This document shows positions 11,370-22,669 of a stretch of 64,000 nucleotides of DNA, piece by piece. Location of the stretch: contig OZ005648.1 in assembly GCA_963930645.1 (NCBI GenBank), forward strand, positions 244,071,436 through 244,135,435, given 5' to 3'. The translations under genes and the position numbers were made by a program. Every line of letters begins with the position of its first letter. Position 1 is the first letter of the stretch. This DNA is from Salticus scenicus (taxonomy: Eukaryota > Arthropoda > Arachnida > Araneae > Salticidae). The notes beneath the pieces were generated by a model, which did not search any database, was not told the DNA's origin, and saw only the letters and a list, made by a program, of their open reading frames with translations.

Positions 11370-14300
11370 TCGCACAACAGACAGAAGGACTGAAAAACAT
11401 ACAGATAGACTAATTGATTTTAAAATTACTCTTAGGCATTTTGGAAAGTGTTAAAAAGGCTTAACGCAAAAGAAAATGCAGCCGTTAGATTATAATTACA
11501 GCTTTTAAAATCCCTAAATATTTTACTGTAGCACTGTAAATCTAAACGTTAATCATATCATATTCTATACAAAACAATATTTTAGAATATTAATAATACA
11601 TGTGAATGTTCTTAAGAATTTTGTAATAGAAAGTTTTTAAAAAAATTCTGTTCTAAAACGTAATACATTGGCTTTTTTTTTTTTTTCATTTTTGTTGTTG
11701 TTGTTGTACCTGTAAACAAACTAGTTGTACAGGACCTATTAATGACATTTTAAATAGGGAACATTCCATAGTGAACTTGAGTGTATCATTTTAAAAAAAT
11801 TCTCAAAATATTCACGGATGATAGGAGCCGGAGACAAACATATAGAAAGGTAGACAATCGGACAGACAGATGAACAAATTGAAATCATATTCCCACTAAA
11901 ATTATAAGAAAGTATTAAAACGTTCATGTAAACAAAAGTGCAATTCCAGCAAATTTTTATTAATACCTCTTAATGTAACTGATTATTTTTGTGTGGCCTT
12001 GTAAATCTAATGCTAGCCATACTATATTACATAGAAGGCACACTGTTTTGTGCATACGAATAATATATTTCAATTGCATTAAGCTTTGTGGAAAATAAAA
12101 TTATTAAAATTTGGTTTATAAAAATAGTTCTCATACAACACAATGCTTTGGAATACTTTCAAGTGCCCCTGTACACAAACCAGTTAGAAATGTACTCTAT
12201 TTTACATAGGAAACATCCAATAGGGAATTGAATAACATATTAAAATTTCATTAAAGTTTCTATACATTAAAGGTATTAAAATATAATTTATAGAAACTCT
12301 TCTCATAGAACACAATGCTTTCGAATACTTTTGGGTGTCCCTGTACACAAATCAGAAGAGGTAGCCATTCCATTTTCAATAGGGAACATCCGATAGTGAA
12401 CTTCAATAAAATATATCGGTTTAAAGCAATTCCATAAATATTTACGGGATTTAGAGCGCAGAAAAACAGACAGAGAGACAGACAGACGGACAGAAGAACA
12501 GTCAGACATATACACAAGTTGAAATTATATTCACCCGAAAAATATAATAGAAAGTGTCAAAAACGCTTAATGTAATCAACAGTACAATTCTAGCAATTTT
12601 TTATTAATAGCTCTGAATATAACTGAATATTTTTGTGTCCCCCTGTAAATCTAATAGTAACTATGCTATATTCTATGCAAAGCATTCTTTTGTGAATATA
12701 AATAACGTATTTCAATTTCCTAAAACTTCGTGAAGAGTAAAGTTATTAAAATTTGATTTATAGAAATATCTCACAAAGAACGCAATGCTTTGGAGTATTT
12801 TGAGTGTCCCTGTTCATAAACTAGTGGTGGTATGAAAACTATTTTATATAGGAAGCATCCAATAGTGAACTTGAATAACATATTTCAATTTCATCCAGAT
12901 ATTGTACAGTAAAGGTATGAGAATATGGTTTATAGAAATACTCTCATAGAACACAATTCTTTGAAATAATTTCGGGTGTCCCTGTACACAAACCGGTAGA
13001 GGTATAAACTCCATTTTCAATAGGAAACATTCGATAGTGAACTTGAATAACATATATCAGTTTCAAAAAATTCCATAACTATTTACGGGAATAAGAGCGC
13101 GGGCAGCCAGACAGACGGACAGATACACAAATTGATATTATATTAACACTTAAAAAAATGCTTAGAAGTGTTAAAAACGCTTAATGTAAACGAAAGTAGA
13201 ATTTTAGCAAACTTTTAATAATAGCTCTTAATATAACAGTATATTTTTGTGTCACCCTGTAAATCTAATGCTAATCATGCTATATTCTATGTAAAGCATT
13301 CTTTTGTGCATACAAATAACATATTTCAATATCCTAAATCTTCGTGGAAAGTAAAGTTATTAAAATTTGATTTATAGAAATATCTCTCATAGAACGCAAT
13401 GCTTTAGAATACTTTTGAGTGTCCTTGTATTTAATCCATTTTATGCAGAAAAAATCCAATAGTGAACTTGAATAACATATTTCAATTTCATTAACATATG
13501 TGTACAGTAAAGATATGAAAATATAATTTATAGAAATACCTCTCGTAGAATACAATGCTTTGAAATACTTTCGGGTGCCCCTGTACACAAACCAGTAGAG
13601 GTATAAACTCCATTTCAACAGGGAAAATCCGATAGTGAAGTTCAATAACATATATCAGTTTCAAGAAATTCCACAAATATTTTTGGGAATTAGAGCGCAG
13701 AGAGACAGACAGACGGACAGACAGACAGACAAACCAAAGTCATTACACTTTTCAACCTTGTTGGGAACTGTTAAAAATGTTAAAAAGGGTTAAAAACGCT
13801 TAATGTAAACGAAAGTACACTTTTAGCAAATAATTATTAATAGCTCTTTATATAACTGAATATTTTTGTGTCACCCTGTAAATCTAATGCTAATCATGCT
13901 ATATTCTATGCAAAGCATTCTTTTGTGCATATAAATAACATATTTCAATTTCCTAAGTCTTCGTGGAAAGTAAATTTAATACAATTTGATTTATATAAAT
14001 ATCTCTCATAGAACGCAATGCTTTAGAATACTTTTGAGTGTCCTTGTATATAAAACAGAGATGGTATTTAATCCATTTTATACAGAAAAAATCCAATAGT
14101 GAACTTGAATAACATATTTCAATTTCATTAAGATTTGTGTACAGTAAGGGTATGGAAATATGGTTTATAGAAATGCCTCTCATAGGACACAATGCTTTGA
14201 AATATTTTAGGGGGTCCCTGTACACAAACCAGTAGAGGTATAAACTCCATTTTCAACAGAGAACATCCGATAGTAAACTTGTATATCATATTGCAATTTC

Positions 14301-14580
14301 ATTAAGATTTTTGTACAGTAAGGATATGAAAATATGGTTTATAGAAATGCCTCTCATAGAACACAATGCTTTGAAATATTTTCGGGGGTCCCTGTGCACA
14401 AACCATTAGAGGTATAAACTCCATTTTCAATAGGGAACATCCGACAGAGAACTTGAATAACATATATCAGTTTCAAGAAATTCCATAAATATTTACGGAA
14501 GTTAGAGCGCGGACAGACAGACGGACAGACAGACAGACAAACCCAATACATAAACACTTTTCAACCTTGTTGGAAAGTGT
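11370..14580 (+). repeat. Tandem array, about 600-bp period with internal sub-repeats
   Basis: Landmarks recur in the same order. A GACAGACGGACAGAC-type stretch occurs near 11380, 11860, 12470, 13105, 13705 and 14515. AAAGTGTTAAAAACGCTTAA, TTTTTGTGTCACCCTGTAAA and CTATATTCTATGCAAAGCAT recur after it. Within each period a sub-repeat of roughly 160-180 bp beginning TTTATAGAAATACCTCTCAT occurs two or three times (near 12290, 12760, 12930, 13370, 13530, 13990, 14165, 14340). The last period is longer, near 810 bp, because it holds an extra sub-repeat. Minus-strand frames of 60-105 codons here simply follow the repeat. Related single copies lie near 20.7-21.1 and 58.3-58.7 kb. Confidence 0.8.
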
Positions 14581-14599
14581 TAAAAAATAATTATCATAT

Positions 14600-15500
14600 T
14601 ACAAGCCATATATGTAATTAAGAAACAATTAAATAATAATAGCAAATTTTTAAGAAACATCTTTAAGGCATCCCAAATTTTAAACTACCGAGTGACTGTT
14701 TCTTTTGATTTTCCGAAGAACTTGAACTTTCTAGATTGACAAGAAAATTAGCGTTTTGCACTTGTTAGTAAACAGTCACTAAAATTAGAAACACTTGTTT
14801 AAAAATATAGATTTTGCTTACAAAAATTGCATAAAATGATGTATTTTTCAGACACTTATTTTTAACATAAGAGCATAACTAACTATTCTTAACACCTTTA
14901 CTCATTTTAAATCTAAAAAAATAGTCTCAAGAAAAAATCAGATTAAAAAAAGAAAAAAAAAGTGAAGAAAAACTAAACAGTGAAATAAATAAATAAATAT
15001 TAAATTTTCTTCTCAAATTAATCTTAATTAAACTTAAACAATATTCTTAAAAAAACCACAATAAATGCTTTATGCCATTAAGCATTTTCAATTCCATCTG
15101 TTATAAGCAATTAAAATATAGACCCAAGCGCTCCTTCCTTTATCTTATTATACTCCCAAACATCTGTTTCCAATACGCAAGCGAATCCAAACCAAGTGTA
15201 ATCCCACTCCAGGTGTAATCCCACTCCTCACCTTCATGAAGAAATAGTAATCAACATCTAATAATCACCCCTTACCTATCTCATGCTAGCTGCATAAATT
15301 AACGCTATTTCGTTAAACCGTGGTATCAAAGTATTTTATTCAAACGATTTTATTATCCCATGAAAAATAATCAACACCAAATAAAATCATTTCTAAATTA
15401 ATATCAGCACGATGTTATTTGTCCTAAACGTTAAAATTATCTTCCAAATTAAAATTATTTTGATTAATATATTTCACAAAGAATATTTCGTAATACATTC
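14600..15500. other. AT-rich spacer
   Basis: No gene seen. A short direct repeat of GTGTAATCCCACTCC occurs twice at about 15198-15231. Confidence 0.6.
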
Positions 15501-15533
15501 TAGAAAATATGATCGTTAAAAAATTATCGTTAA

Positions 15534-15593
15534 AAAATTATCGTTAAAAAAATAATACAGCTGCAGCTGTATTATTTTTTTAACGATAATTTT
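15534..15593. repeat. 60-bp perfect palindrome, no spacer
   Basis: The 30-bp arms meet at CTGCAG (centre between 15563 and 15564) and pair without mismatch: AAAATTATCGTTAAAAAAAT then AATACAGCTG, mirrored. A 13-base unit ATCGTTAAAAAAT is also repeated directly just to the left (about 15511-15541). Confidence 0.9.
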
Positions 15594-15599
15594 ATGAAC

Positions 15600-16550
15600 A
15601 TGGAAATGGAAAGAGATAACTGACTGAGAATATCACTGAGTAACAAAGTTGCATGAAATCGTATGTATTCCTTACTGAGATAAGGTGTTTTTTCAGACGT
15701 GGAGTAACGAATCGATTCGAACATCTGCGCGGAAAGTCTGATGCGAGTCTTTTACTCGTTACTTCGTTGTCTGTTTATGTATGATGCTGTATCTAACATG
15801 AGGGGTGCGGGTATAGTTAGATGCGAAAAGATGGATGTTTTATTCATTACTCGGTTCTTTTTTACTACCGTATGACGCGATTTGGACTATAAGTTTTCGT
15901 ATGATTTGGATTTCGGTAGTTCATAATATTTTTCGGCGTTCATAATATTTTTTTTGTATTTTGTAAATAAAATAAAATAAAATAAAAAAGTAATTATATA
16001 AAAGAAGTAATTCAAGGTTTTTACTTGTATAATGGTGTATTATATCAGTTTTATCGCCAGAAATTTCTTGTCTATTTCGCGTGCAGAGATAAAGTTGAAA
16101 GAGAGATAAAGTTTTAATAGGATATTTTTAGTTATATATTACAGTGCTAATAGGTTACAATGCAATAATAATATTACTTATTAAGTTATGTGAAATAACG
16201 CCCGTCTCTAATATCAACTCCAAAATTTTAATTTTCTTAAAATTTCTTATAAAAAACTCCCAAAAGTAACTCGACATCTCCAAAAATCACTCTGTTCATC
16301 TACATTCGTTACCAATTTAATTTAAGTGAAGCATATCTTCAGTATAAAAGTCCGTTTAAAATGATTTCAGTAGTCTGATTTCAGCTATTAGCTTTTATCT
16401 TTTAACTTTAGTAAGGCAATAAAAAGTAACTCAACCTCATTTTAAATACTAGTGAGTATAAAATCTGCAAACCTGACAAACAAAGAGAGAATTCTAGAAA
16501 ATTTATACTTTTCAAAACTCAGAACATTTTTCTCGAAAAATATTCTTTAT
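15600..16550. other. AT-rich spacer, no gene seen
   Basis: It includes (AAAAT)n near 15970-15990 and short unrelated frames. No inverted-end element was recognised. Confidence 0.5.
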
Positions 16551-16553
16551 ATC

Positions 16554-16840
16554 TAGGGTGACAAGCCATCCTCGAATCCCTAGAACAGTCCCTGAAAACT
16601 ACCTTCGTCCCCAAAAAATTGGAACACATTTGAGGATGTCGGTTATAAAGTTATTAATGTTCAATTATAATAATTTATTGTATGTATAATAAATAATCTG
16701 AAATAAGCTCTTTCAGGTGCTTCATACATAAAAATTACTAAAATTTTATAATTTAAGGTGCTTCATTTTTGTTATCCTTCAAATTCGGGGACACCGCCAT
16801 ATCTGTCCTCGGATTCAATTAAAAAAATCTAGTCGTCCTG
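16554..16840 (+). mobile_element. Small hAT-like non-autonomous element
   Basis: The left end TAGGGTGACAAGC and the reverse complement of the right end, CAGGACGACTAGA, are imperfect inverted ends of the YAGGG type seen in hAT elements. Internal blocks TTTGAGGATGTCGG and TATAAAGTTATTAATG match the fragment at 9370-9533 in the opposite orientation. The flanks (TTATATC / TTATAGT) are only partly alike, so the target duplication is not convincing. Confidence 0.5.
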
Positions 16841-16849
16841 TTATAGTTA

Positions 16850-17815
16850 AACATGAAATTATAAAATGATGAAGATTTTGAGTTTTTAATCGAAACGTTG
16901 AAAGTCTTACAGAGAAGTACAGATCAACTTGAACATACATGGAACATTAATAAAAAATAAATAAAACCTTACATAAATCTTTTCAGGTGCATACATTTTT
17001 ATGTGTTAAGTTAACGTAATTCTTAAAGAATAAAAAGAATTTCAATACAAAATGAGAGCAGTCTTCTAGAAGAAAGTATGAGACATATATCTTTCTATTA
17101 ACATGAAATTCACATAAAACTGTTTGCATAGGCACAAAAAAAAAAAAAAAAAAAAATCGTTCTCGTCAGCTTAAAACATAATCAAAAAAATCCTCAAAAA
17201 TTAATCATGCTATCATTATGTAACGGCTTTATGCTTATAGCACAAAACAAACGAAAAAAAAAAGAAAGAAATGTTATATAAACAATATACAAAAGATATT
17301 ACAGTTTACAAGTTCAGTTTATAATAGTAACAAAAGGATAAAAATAAATAGGTCTTCTTAATGAATGTCAGACAGTAGATTTCGTATAGCTCCAACGTAC
17401 AAATAATCCACTTGACAATAAAAGGAGAACAAAATCACCTGAATAATAGGACTTGTCTTGTACATCAGGTGAGGCTAAACTTCTGCTAATCAGAGGTACT
17501 GGCTGCGAAGCTTGGATTCAACATCCACGATATTAGGTACAAGACATTCAGAAAGGGGCTTTCCACTATTCTAAACAGTGCGTGTTAAGTCTACTTTTAC
17601 ACTGGAGGTAGGAAAGGGGATGATTACATCTATCCTTCGTCGGGTTTGATATATCATATATGGTGGTGGATCGAGCCTAGGTGGCAGTTGGGAAAAACAC
17701 TGGTTGCAGTTGAAGGAGGCGGGCGCTTGAAAGAAATTATTTTGCTAGGTGATAGGTCTACAGGGCTGCTAAGTAGAATTAAAGTCTAAAAAATTAATGT
17801 TAGGCCATGCTTGTG
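16850..17815. other. Spacer, possibly 3' sequence of the relics that follow
   Basis: There are A-runs at 17136-17156. About 17440-17720 is less AT-rich and looks unique. If the minus-strand exon-like pieces beyond are a gene, this would be its downstream or 3' untranslated side. Nothing more can be supported. Confidence 0.3.
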
Positions 17816-17816
17816 A

Positions 17817-18164
17817 CTAGCTTGTTTGAAACGTTTGGATGGTGATGTTTGTGTCGTTTTTTGACACTGTTTCTGACGGAATATTCGGAAAATAAGATTT
17901 ACTGGTAGGGGAATGTTTTGTATTGTCTAACAAACTTTCGGAAACAGTCAATTGAGTAATTCCAGTTAATGTTTCTTTTACAAGGTTGATTTCTAGTTCA
18001 GCTTTATCAAAATCCGGAATTTCATTTACAACTGACGACAAAAACTTTCTGTCAATAACTTTGCGGGATATTGCATCATCATTTATTCCATTCTCAAAAT
18101 TAACAGATAAAGTATTTTGTTGAACAAATTTTCCAGGGCATTTGAAGTTTTCAAACCTTTCCAT
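17817..18164 (-). CDS. Unrecognised exon-like open segment (Ser/Thr-rich C-terminus)
   Basis: A 115-codon frame starts at ATG, and an in-frame TAA lies 15 bases upstream of that ATG, so it does not extend far. The N-terminus (MERFENFKCPGKFVQQNT) carries one Cys. The middle is acidic and mixed, and the end is rich in Ser, Thr and Asn, like an extracellular stalk. Base use is less A/T-extreme than the surroundings. I recognise no domain. With 18290-18660 upstream on the same strand it could be a later exon of one gene, but no clear acceptor was fixed. It may also be a chance or decayed frame. Confidence 0.3.
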   Translation of the reverse strand: MERFENFKCPGKFVQQNTLSVNFENGINDDAISRKVIDRKFLSSVVNEIPDFDKAELEINLVKETLTGITQLTVSESLLDNTKHSPTSKSYFPNIPSETVSKNDTNITIQTFQTS

Positions 18165-18289
18165 TCCAATGTTATTTTATGTCAACTGATTTTTAAAACC
18201 TTAATAATCTTAAAACCATTAAATTAATACTATCTCCACTTTTTATACATTTCTTAAATCGTTTGAAACAAGTTTATCTGTACACATAC

Positions 18290-18660
18290 CATTTAAATAA
18301 AAATCGTTCAATGAAAATGAAAAAAGATTTTCAAAAATAAGACTCTTAATTTCTGCAAATTTAGGACACATTTTTTCAATTCCATCTTTGATACAATTAA
18401 ACCATTTAGCATTGTTTAAACATTTCAATTTGTAATCATTATTTTCATAAATTTTATTATTTTTACACTGTTTAGTACTATAATTTTCTGTGAAAATATC
18501 TCTTGCATCCTCTAAATAATTTTCAATTTCACTATCACATTTAAAAATTTCAAATATTTAGCAAAACTCTTATTTTCTTCTATAGCGAATGCACAGTTAT
18601 AAAAATCTATAATAATTTCTTTTGATTCAAGAAAGGGCTTATTTCACGAGGGTAATTCTA
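18290..18660 (-). pseudogene. Cys-containing exon-like segment with a one-base frameshift
   Basis: The minus-strand reading gives about 120 residues with a protein-like mix, including YNCAFAIEENKSFAKYLKFL and KCLNNAKWFNCIKDGIEKMC. One frame change near 18540-18550 breaks the reading. The C...W..C...I...C spacing suggests a secreted, disulphide-bonded domain. After FYLNG comes GTATGT, a good splice donor (GT at 18288-18289). The frame is closed upstream by TGA. I cannot name the family. The frameshift suggests a relic, unless it marks an unseen intron or a sequencing error in an A/T run. Confidence 0.35.
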
Positions 18661-18674
18661 TATTACCAACTTTT

Positions 18675-18891
18675 CTAAAATGAACTGTGGAATGAGGAAA
18701 CTGAACGGTTCCTAGGACTAACAGAAATATTGTGAAGGTTTACAGTGGGATTTCTAGATTGTACTGGCTTTTTCCGTGTGAATTTGAACTTATGGATATC
18801 TGAGTTTGGGACAAGAGCGTTGAAGACCTTCATTATGCTGAAAATTATTGCAAGAAATACTATTATTGCGTTAAAAATTCCATGCTCATTT
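18675..18891 (-). CDS. Exon-like segment: membrane span plus basic tail, then stop
   Basis: After a pyrimidine-rich TTTTTCACAG acceptor the minus strand reads 71 codons to TAG. Residues 5-20 (IFNAIIVFLAIIFSIM) form a membrane-span-like stretch. A tail with basic HKFKFTRKK and Ser/Arg-rich SPRNRSVSSFHSSF follows. This is the usual layout of the last exon of a type I membrane protein. It lies upstream, not downstream, of the Cys-containing segment on the same strand. If both are real they may belong to neighbouring tandem copies. No family is recognised, and expression evidence would be needed to trust it. Confidence 0.35.
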
Positions 18892-19780
18892 CTGTGAAAA
18901 TTTTTATTTTTTGAATATAATTACGAGAAAATTGATGGGGACGACCTTTGTTCTCGGCAGTTATATAATTTTTGTTTTCGTAGTAGCAAAACACTTCTGC
19001 TGATGTTTATTTAAGGTTTGTAAAAGTCTATGAAAATATGTAACAGCTGTGGTATCCAAATAATCTTGTATTAGGGTGGTGAAAAGGGAGGGCTCACTAT
19101 CTACAAAACAGCCTCAAACGGCAAATTTAAATCTAGCTGTTTATTAATATCCATTAAACAGCATTAATATTAATGATATCTGTTATATCTAATAGTATTT
19201 TCTGGGTAGAAATGTTGCAAGTTTGTCATAAAATGTTATGCTGCGACTTTACAATTCTTTACGTAACTTAGCCTTGTCAGCAAGATTAGAGGAATTTTCT
19301 TTTTTTAGTTCTAACACAGCATAAGTTATACTTTGGTCTTATGTACATGATGTGAGTGTATCGAATCAAAATTTAACATCAAATTCCTGAGAATATTTTA
19401 TAATATACTTTTCATATTCCAGTCATTTACTAAGATTAAAATATTCATTAAATGTATAACACTTGATTTGATTTTCGTACATTGTTGTAGTCAGGGCACC
19501 TCAAAATTTGTAACTATAACATACAAAAAAAAAAAGCGATTAAATTTGAAATCAAAATTAATATTTCGTTTACCATAGGGAGTGAAAAAATTAATATATA
19601 TATTTTTTAGCAGTTTTTCAGAAGTTGGTAAAATTCAGTAAAAGCTTCCATTACATTCATGTAATAAAGAAGAAAGTACATTTTAAAAAATTAATAAAAT
19701 TTATTACAGCACTTTAAATTCAATACAGAAGAATATATTCACTAATTTTGGGTAGCCTTATATATTGTCTATAAATTATA

Positions 19781-20513
19781 CAGGATTATCAGTTTAAAAG
19801 AGTACCCGGGGTTTTTTCTTATAACCCTATATTTTGACTGATGTGGCAACTATTCTAACATTGAAGTATGATTGTTTAAACCTTGTTTAAGATTGTGAGA
19901 CTATTTCTAACACTGTTAGACTATTGCAAATTTATTTGTGAGGTAAAACAGAAATGGAGACGCACAATTTTTTAATCCTGTAACAATTTTATTTTTGGAA
20001 AACATAATTTTATTCATTCTTTGTTTTACATTATCATTCCTCACAGAAAATGTTGAAAATGTTCGCCACAATTTTGAATGCAAACATGAACACGTCGAAC
20101 CAGGTTTTTTGACACATTTCGCAGCATTGTTGGTGTTATTGACGAGATTTCTTCAGTTACGGTCGGTTTAAATTCATCGATGTTTGCAGGACTTCTCTGG
20201 AAAAGCCTAAGAAATGATAATGTGAAAATGATAAAGATAATGTAACTGTAATGTAGGGATGATAATGTAAAAAATTTTAAGTAAATTTTGTTTTTCATAA
20301 ATAAAGTTATTACAGAATTAAAAAACACGTGCGTCTCCATTTCTGTTTTACCTCAAAAATAAAGTTGTAACAGTCCAACAGTGCTGGAAATTGTCTCCCA
20401 CACTTAAACAAGGTTCAAACACGTATAGTTCAGTGTTAGAATAGTTGTCGCATCCGTCATATTTAAGGGTAATAAGAAAAACCAACGAGTACTCTTTTAA
20501 ATTGATCACCCTG
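19781..20513 (-). mobile_element. TIR transposon derivative (733 bp, TA flanks)
   Basis: The ends are inverted repeats of about 230 bp. Left CAGGATTATCAGTTTAAAAG and right (reverse complement) CAGGGTGATCAATTTAAAAG both continue through GAGTAC, CTATTCTAACA and GAGGTAAAACAGAAATGGAG. TA lies on each side (19779-19780 and 20514-20515). Between the repeats is a transposase C-terminus on the minus strand. The pattern is a deletion derivative of a Tc1/mariner (IS630)-type transposon. Confidence 0.75.
20041..20205 (-). pseudogene. Transposase C-terminal remnant, Tc1/mariner-like
   Basis: About 54 residues ending at the stop include RSPANIDEFKPTVTEEISSI, MLRNVSKNLVRRVHVCIQN and CGEHFQHFL. This tail, with a Glu/Lys helix, an R..(H)..C pattern and a G-x-HF-x-H-x-L end, resembles the C-termini of arthropod IS630-type transposases that often carry a DUF4817 N-terminal domain (family recalled, not searched). 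The helix-turn-helix and DDE core are missing. The open frame continues upstream into the inverted repeat, where it reads hydrophobic AT-rich sequence that is not part of the protein. Confidence 0.6.
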
Positions 20514-20689
20514 TATATACGCTACAGAGTGGGAGTGTACTTAAATTTAACACGATATGAAAACACACATAATACAGTTTGAAATGCACTTTCAGATATT
20601 TCTAAATAATTATCTTTATATACACAAATTATTTTATCTTTTGGCTCTGTAGACGAATATTAAATGGCTTTCATATTAAGTTCTACACT

Positions 20690-21080
20690 AAACATACTTT
20701 TATGCATACGAAAAACATGTTTTCCTCTCACGATGTTGTGTTAAACTTTACTCATCAGAAATATCGCCGATAGGTGTAATGAATTTGAATTATCTTCAAT
20801 GTCTCTGAACACGAATCATTTGTTTTATTTTAACGAAATCTTTAGCGTTGAATCTCTAAATGATGCAATTTCTGAATGCCGAGTTTAGACTTACTGCTAA
20901 TATTTGTTACTGTATTATGCTGATAACAGTCACACAGACACAAAGACCGACAGCTAAGAGCTTGATTTTTAAAATGAGAAGACCTCAAAAAGTGTAAATT
21001 ATACATAAACATAATTTCGAAAATTTCACCCTAAAACACTAATTTCTTTACCATCATATGTGTGAAAGAATACGACTATC
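20690..21080 (+). repeat. Dispersed repeat related to the 11.4-14.6 kb array
   Basis: Blocks shared with 58335-58660 occur in the same order: GTAATGAATTTGAAT, CTGAACACGAA, TGCTAATATTTGTTA, GCTGATAACA, then an ACAGACAC-type tract, GACCTCA, AAATTT and ACCCTAAAACA. It closes with a weak hairpin around TTTCTTTACC. The first blocks also match the array sub-repeat. Confidence 0.6.
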
Positions 21081-21229
21081 TATTAATATACCATGCTGTC
21101 ATTATTACTAAAAATTAATTGATATAAGAACTTAACTTTTATATATTATTTTAAGATTTTTCTCTCTTTATAGTGACCATCTAGAATATTATATTTCTCC
21201 CACAGTTTCTTCGTATTTTTAAGAGCGTC

Positions 21230-22075
21230 ATTGTAGAACTCATGAGATTGCATCAAAAACCATTGTTACACCAGCGACCCAAGAATGGTTTTTCAGTTCT
21301 GAGAATAAGCAAAGTTTGCCTAAGATGAGGTTGGGTTTGAGATTGGGGGGGGGGGGGGAGGGGGAGGTTTAACGCTACTTGGGATAAAATCGGGAAAATA
21401 CAGGCAAAATATCCAAGCCATGTTGCTTTCCTTTCTCGACCGCACATCAAGAAGTGTAAAAAATTGCGCTGCCGACAAGAAGATGGACGCCTATCTTGAT
21501 CCTACTGCTCCATTTCTTGATTAGGACATCACACAATTTGCTCAAGGTGTAGTATTTTGCACCGATGATGGTCTGGCTTTTTCCCAAGCTGTCTCTTAAA
21601 ATGACTCAACGAAAATTAAAAAAGAAAAAAGAAAAGAAAAGAAGAAAGAAAAAAAAACATTTTCATGATTGTCACTCTGAAACACAGCAGATTATGTCAA
21701 AAATCATTGTTCCACTACTTGGAGGGCGACCCAAGACTGGTTTTTGAATTCTGAGAATTAAAAAAATTCCTAAAAAACGAGGTTGAGATTTTGTGGGTTT
21801 AACGCCTCTTGGGATGGGATGAGATCGAGAAAATACAAGCTAAAAGTCAAACTCACATTGATTTCATTCCTCGACAGCACATCAATATGAGTAAAAAAGA
21901 GCGCACTGCCGACAAGAAGATGGACGCATGTTCTTATTCTACCGCTCCGTTTCTTAATCAGGGCATTATACACAATTTGTTCAGCAATGTGTAGCAATAG
22001 GCATCAATATTTGCCTGATCTTTTTCAGGTTGTATATTAAAATGATTAAACGACGGTTAAAAAAAACAGTTTGAC
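21230..22075. repeat. Diverged tandem duplication, about 430-bp unit
   Basis: Unit A (about 21230-21655) and unit B (about 21670-22075) share GACCCAAGA, TTTCTGAGAAT-like, GGTTTAACGC...CTTGGGAT, TCGACNGCACATCAA, GCCGACAAGAAGATGGACGC and TTAAAATGA blocks. Plus-strand frames in both read ADKKMDA, but each is interrupted. A G-run (21344-21358) and an A/G-rich tract (21616-21660) have expanded within unit A. Confidence 0.65.
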
Positions 22076-22179
22076 CTTTACTGCAGACTTCTAAAAAACA
22101 TTGATAGTTCCAATATATTCATTCTTAATAACCAGGTGAACAAAAATTATTCTCTTGTTCTGAAAAAGGCAATATTTAC

Positions 22180-22595
22180 CTTGACAAATCGTGTGTGTCT
22201 GCTTCGGAAAACGAGTCAATAATCATGGAACCCATCATTCTGTCGCCCTTAAAATGTTTAGCTTTTGTGAATAATTTTCCTGATACTGCCGTAGCATAGA
22301 TCAATTCTAATCATAACCGTTTAGATGGTTGCCCTTCTGCTTAATAGGAGGTTTTGATCATTTTAATAATACAGATAGCTGCCAGACCACCTCCGTCTAA
22401 TAGGAAAAAACCCTTCACTTTATTCACTGCAGCAGCATCATATGTGAGTGTTGGTATTCAGCTGCTTGTATTATCTGTGAAGAATATGTGACCAGTTCCA
22501 AGATTCTTTTCTACTTCACCAGAATACCATTGTGACAGGTTATGATTTCCATCTTTGGCCATCAATACATCATAGGTTTTCTGGGCAATATAACC
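22180..22595 (-). pseudogene. Decayed coding segment, family unknown
   Basis: On the minus strand one frame runs about 138 codons with protein-like composition and only three stops, without frameshift. Pieces include QKTYDVLMAKDGNHNLSQWY, SGEVEKNLGTGHIFFTDN, VKGFFLLDGGGLAAICIIK and KGDRMMGSMIIDSFSEADTH. It ends DLSR with CAAG|GTAAAT, a plausible splice donor (GT at 22178-22179). The first stop, TGA, sits where Trp would fit. I do not recognise the protein. It may be an exon of a dead host gene or an old transposon product; the duplication at 21.2-22.1 kb lies just downstream on this strand. Confidence 0.4.
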
Positions 22596-22628
22596 TTCCA
22601 AAAAAAAAGAATGTAATCAGACTGAAAG

Positions 22629-22631
22629 ATT

Positions 22632-22666
<35 letters not shown>

Positions 22667-22667
22667 T
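22629..22667 (+). repeat. (AT)n(GT)n microsatellite
   Basis: TATATATATATATATGTGTG continues as GT repeats to about 22665. Confidence 0.85.
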
Positions 22668-22669
22668 GC

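Noticed and set aside
13334..13651. 105-codon minus-strand frame
   Set aside because: It lies in the tandem array and is shared, broken, with neighbouring repeat units.
11370..14580. CRISPR-like regular repetition
   Set aside because: Units are hundreds of bases long and similar throughout, with no short-repeat/unique-spacer pattern, in a eukaryotic setting.
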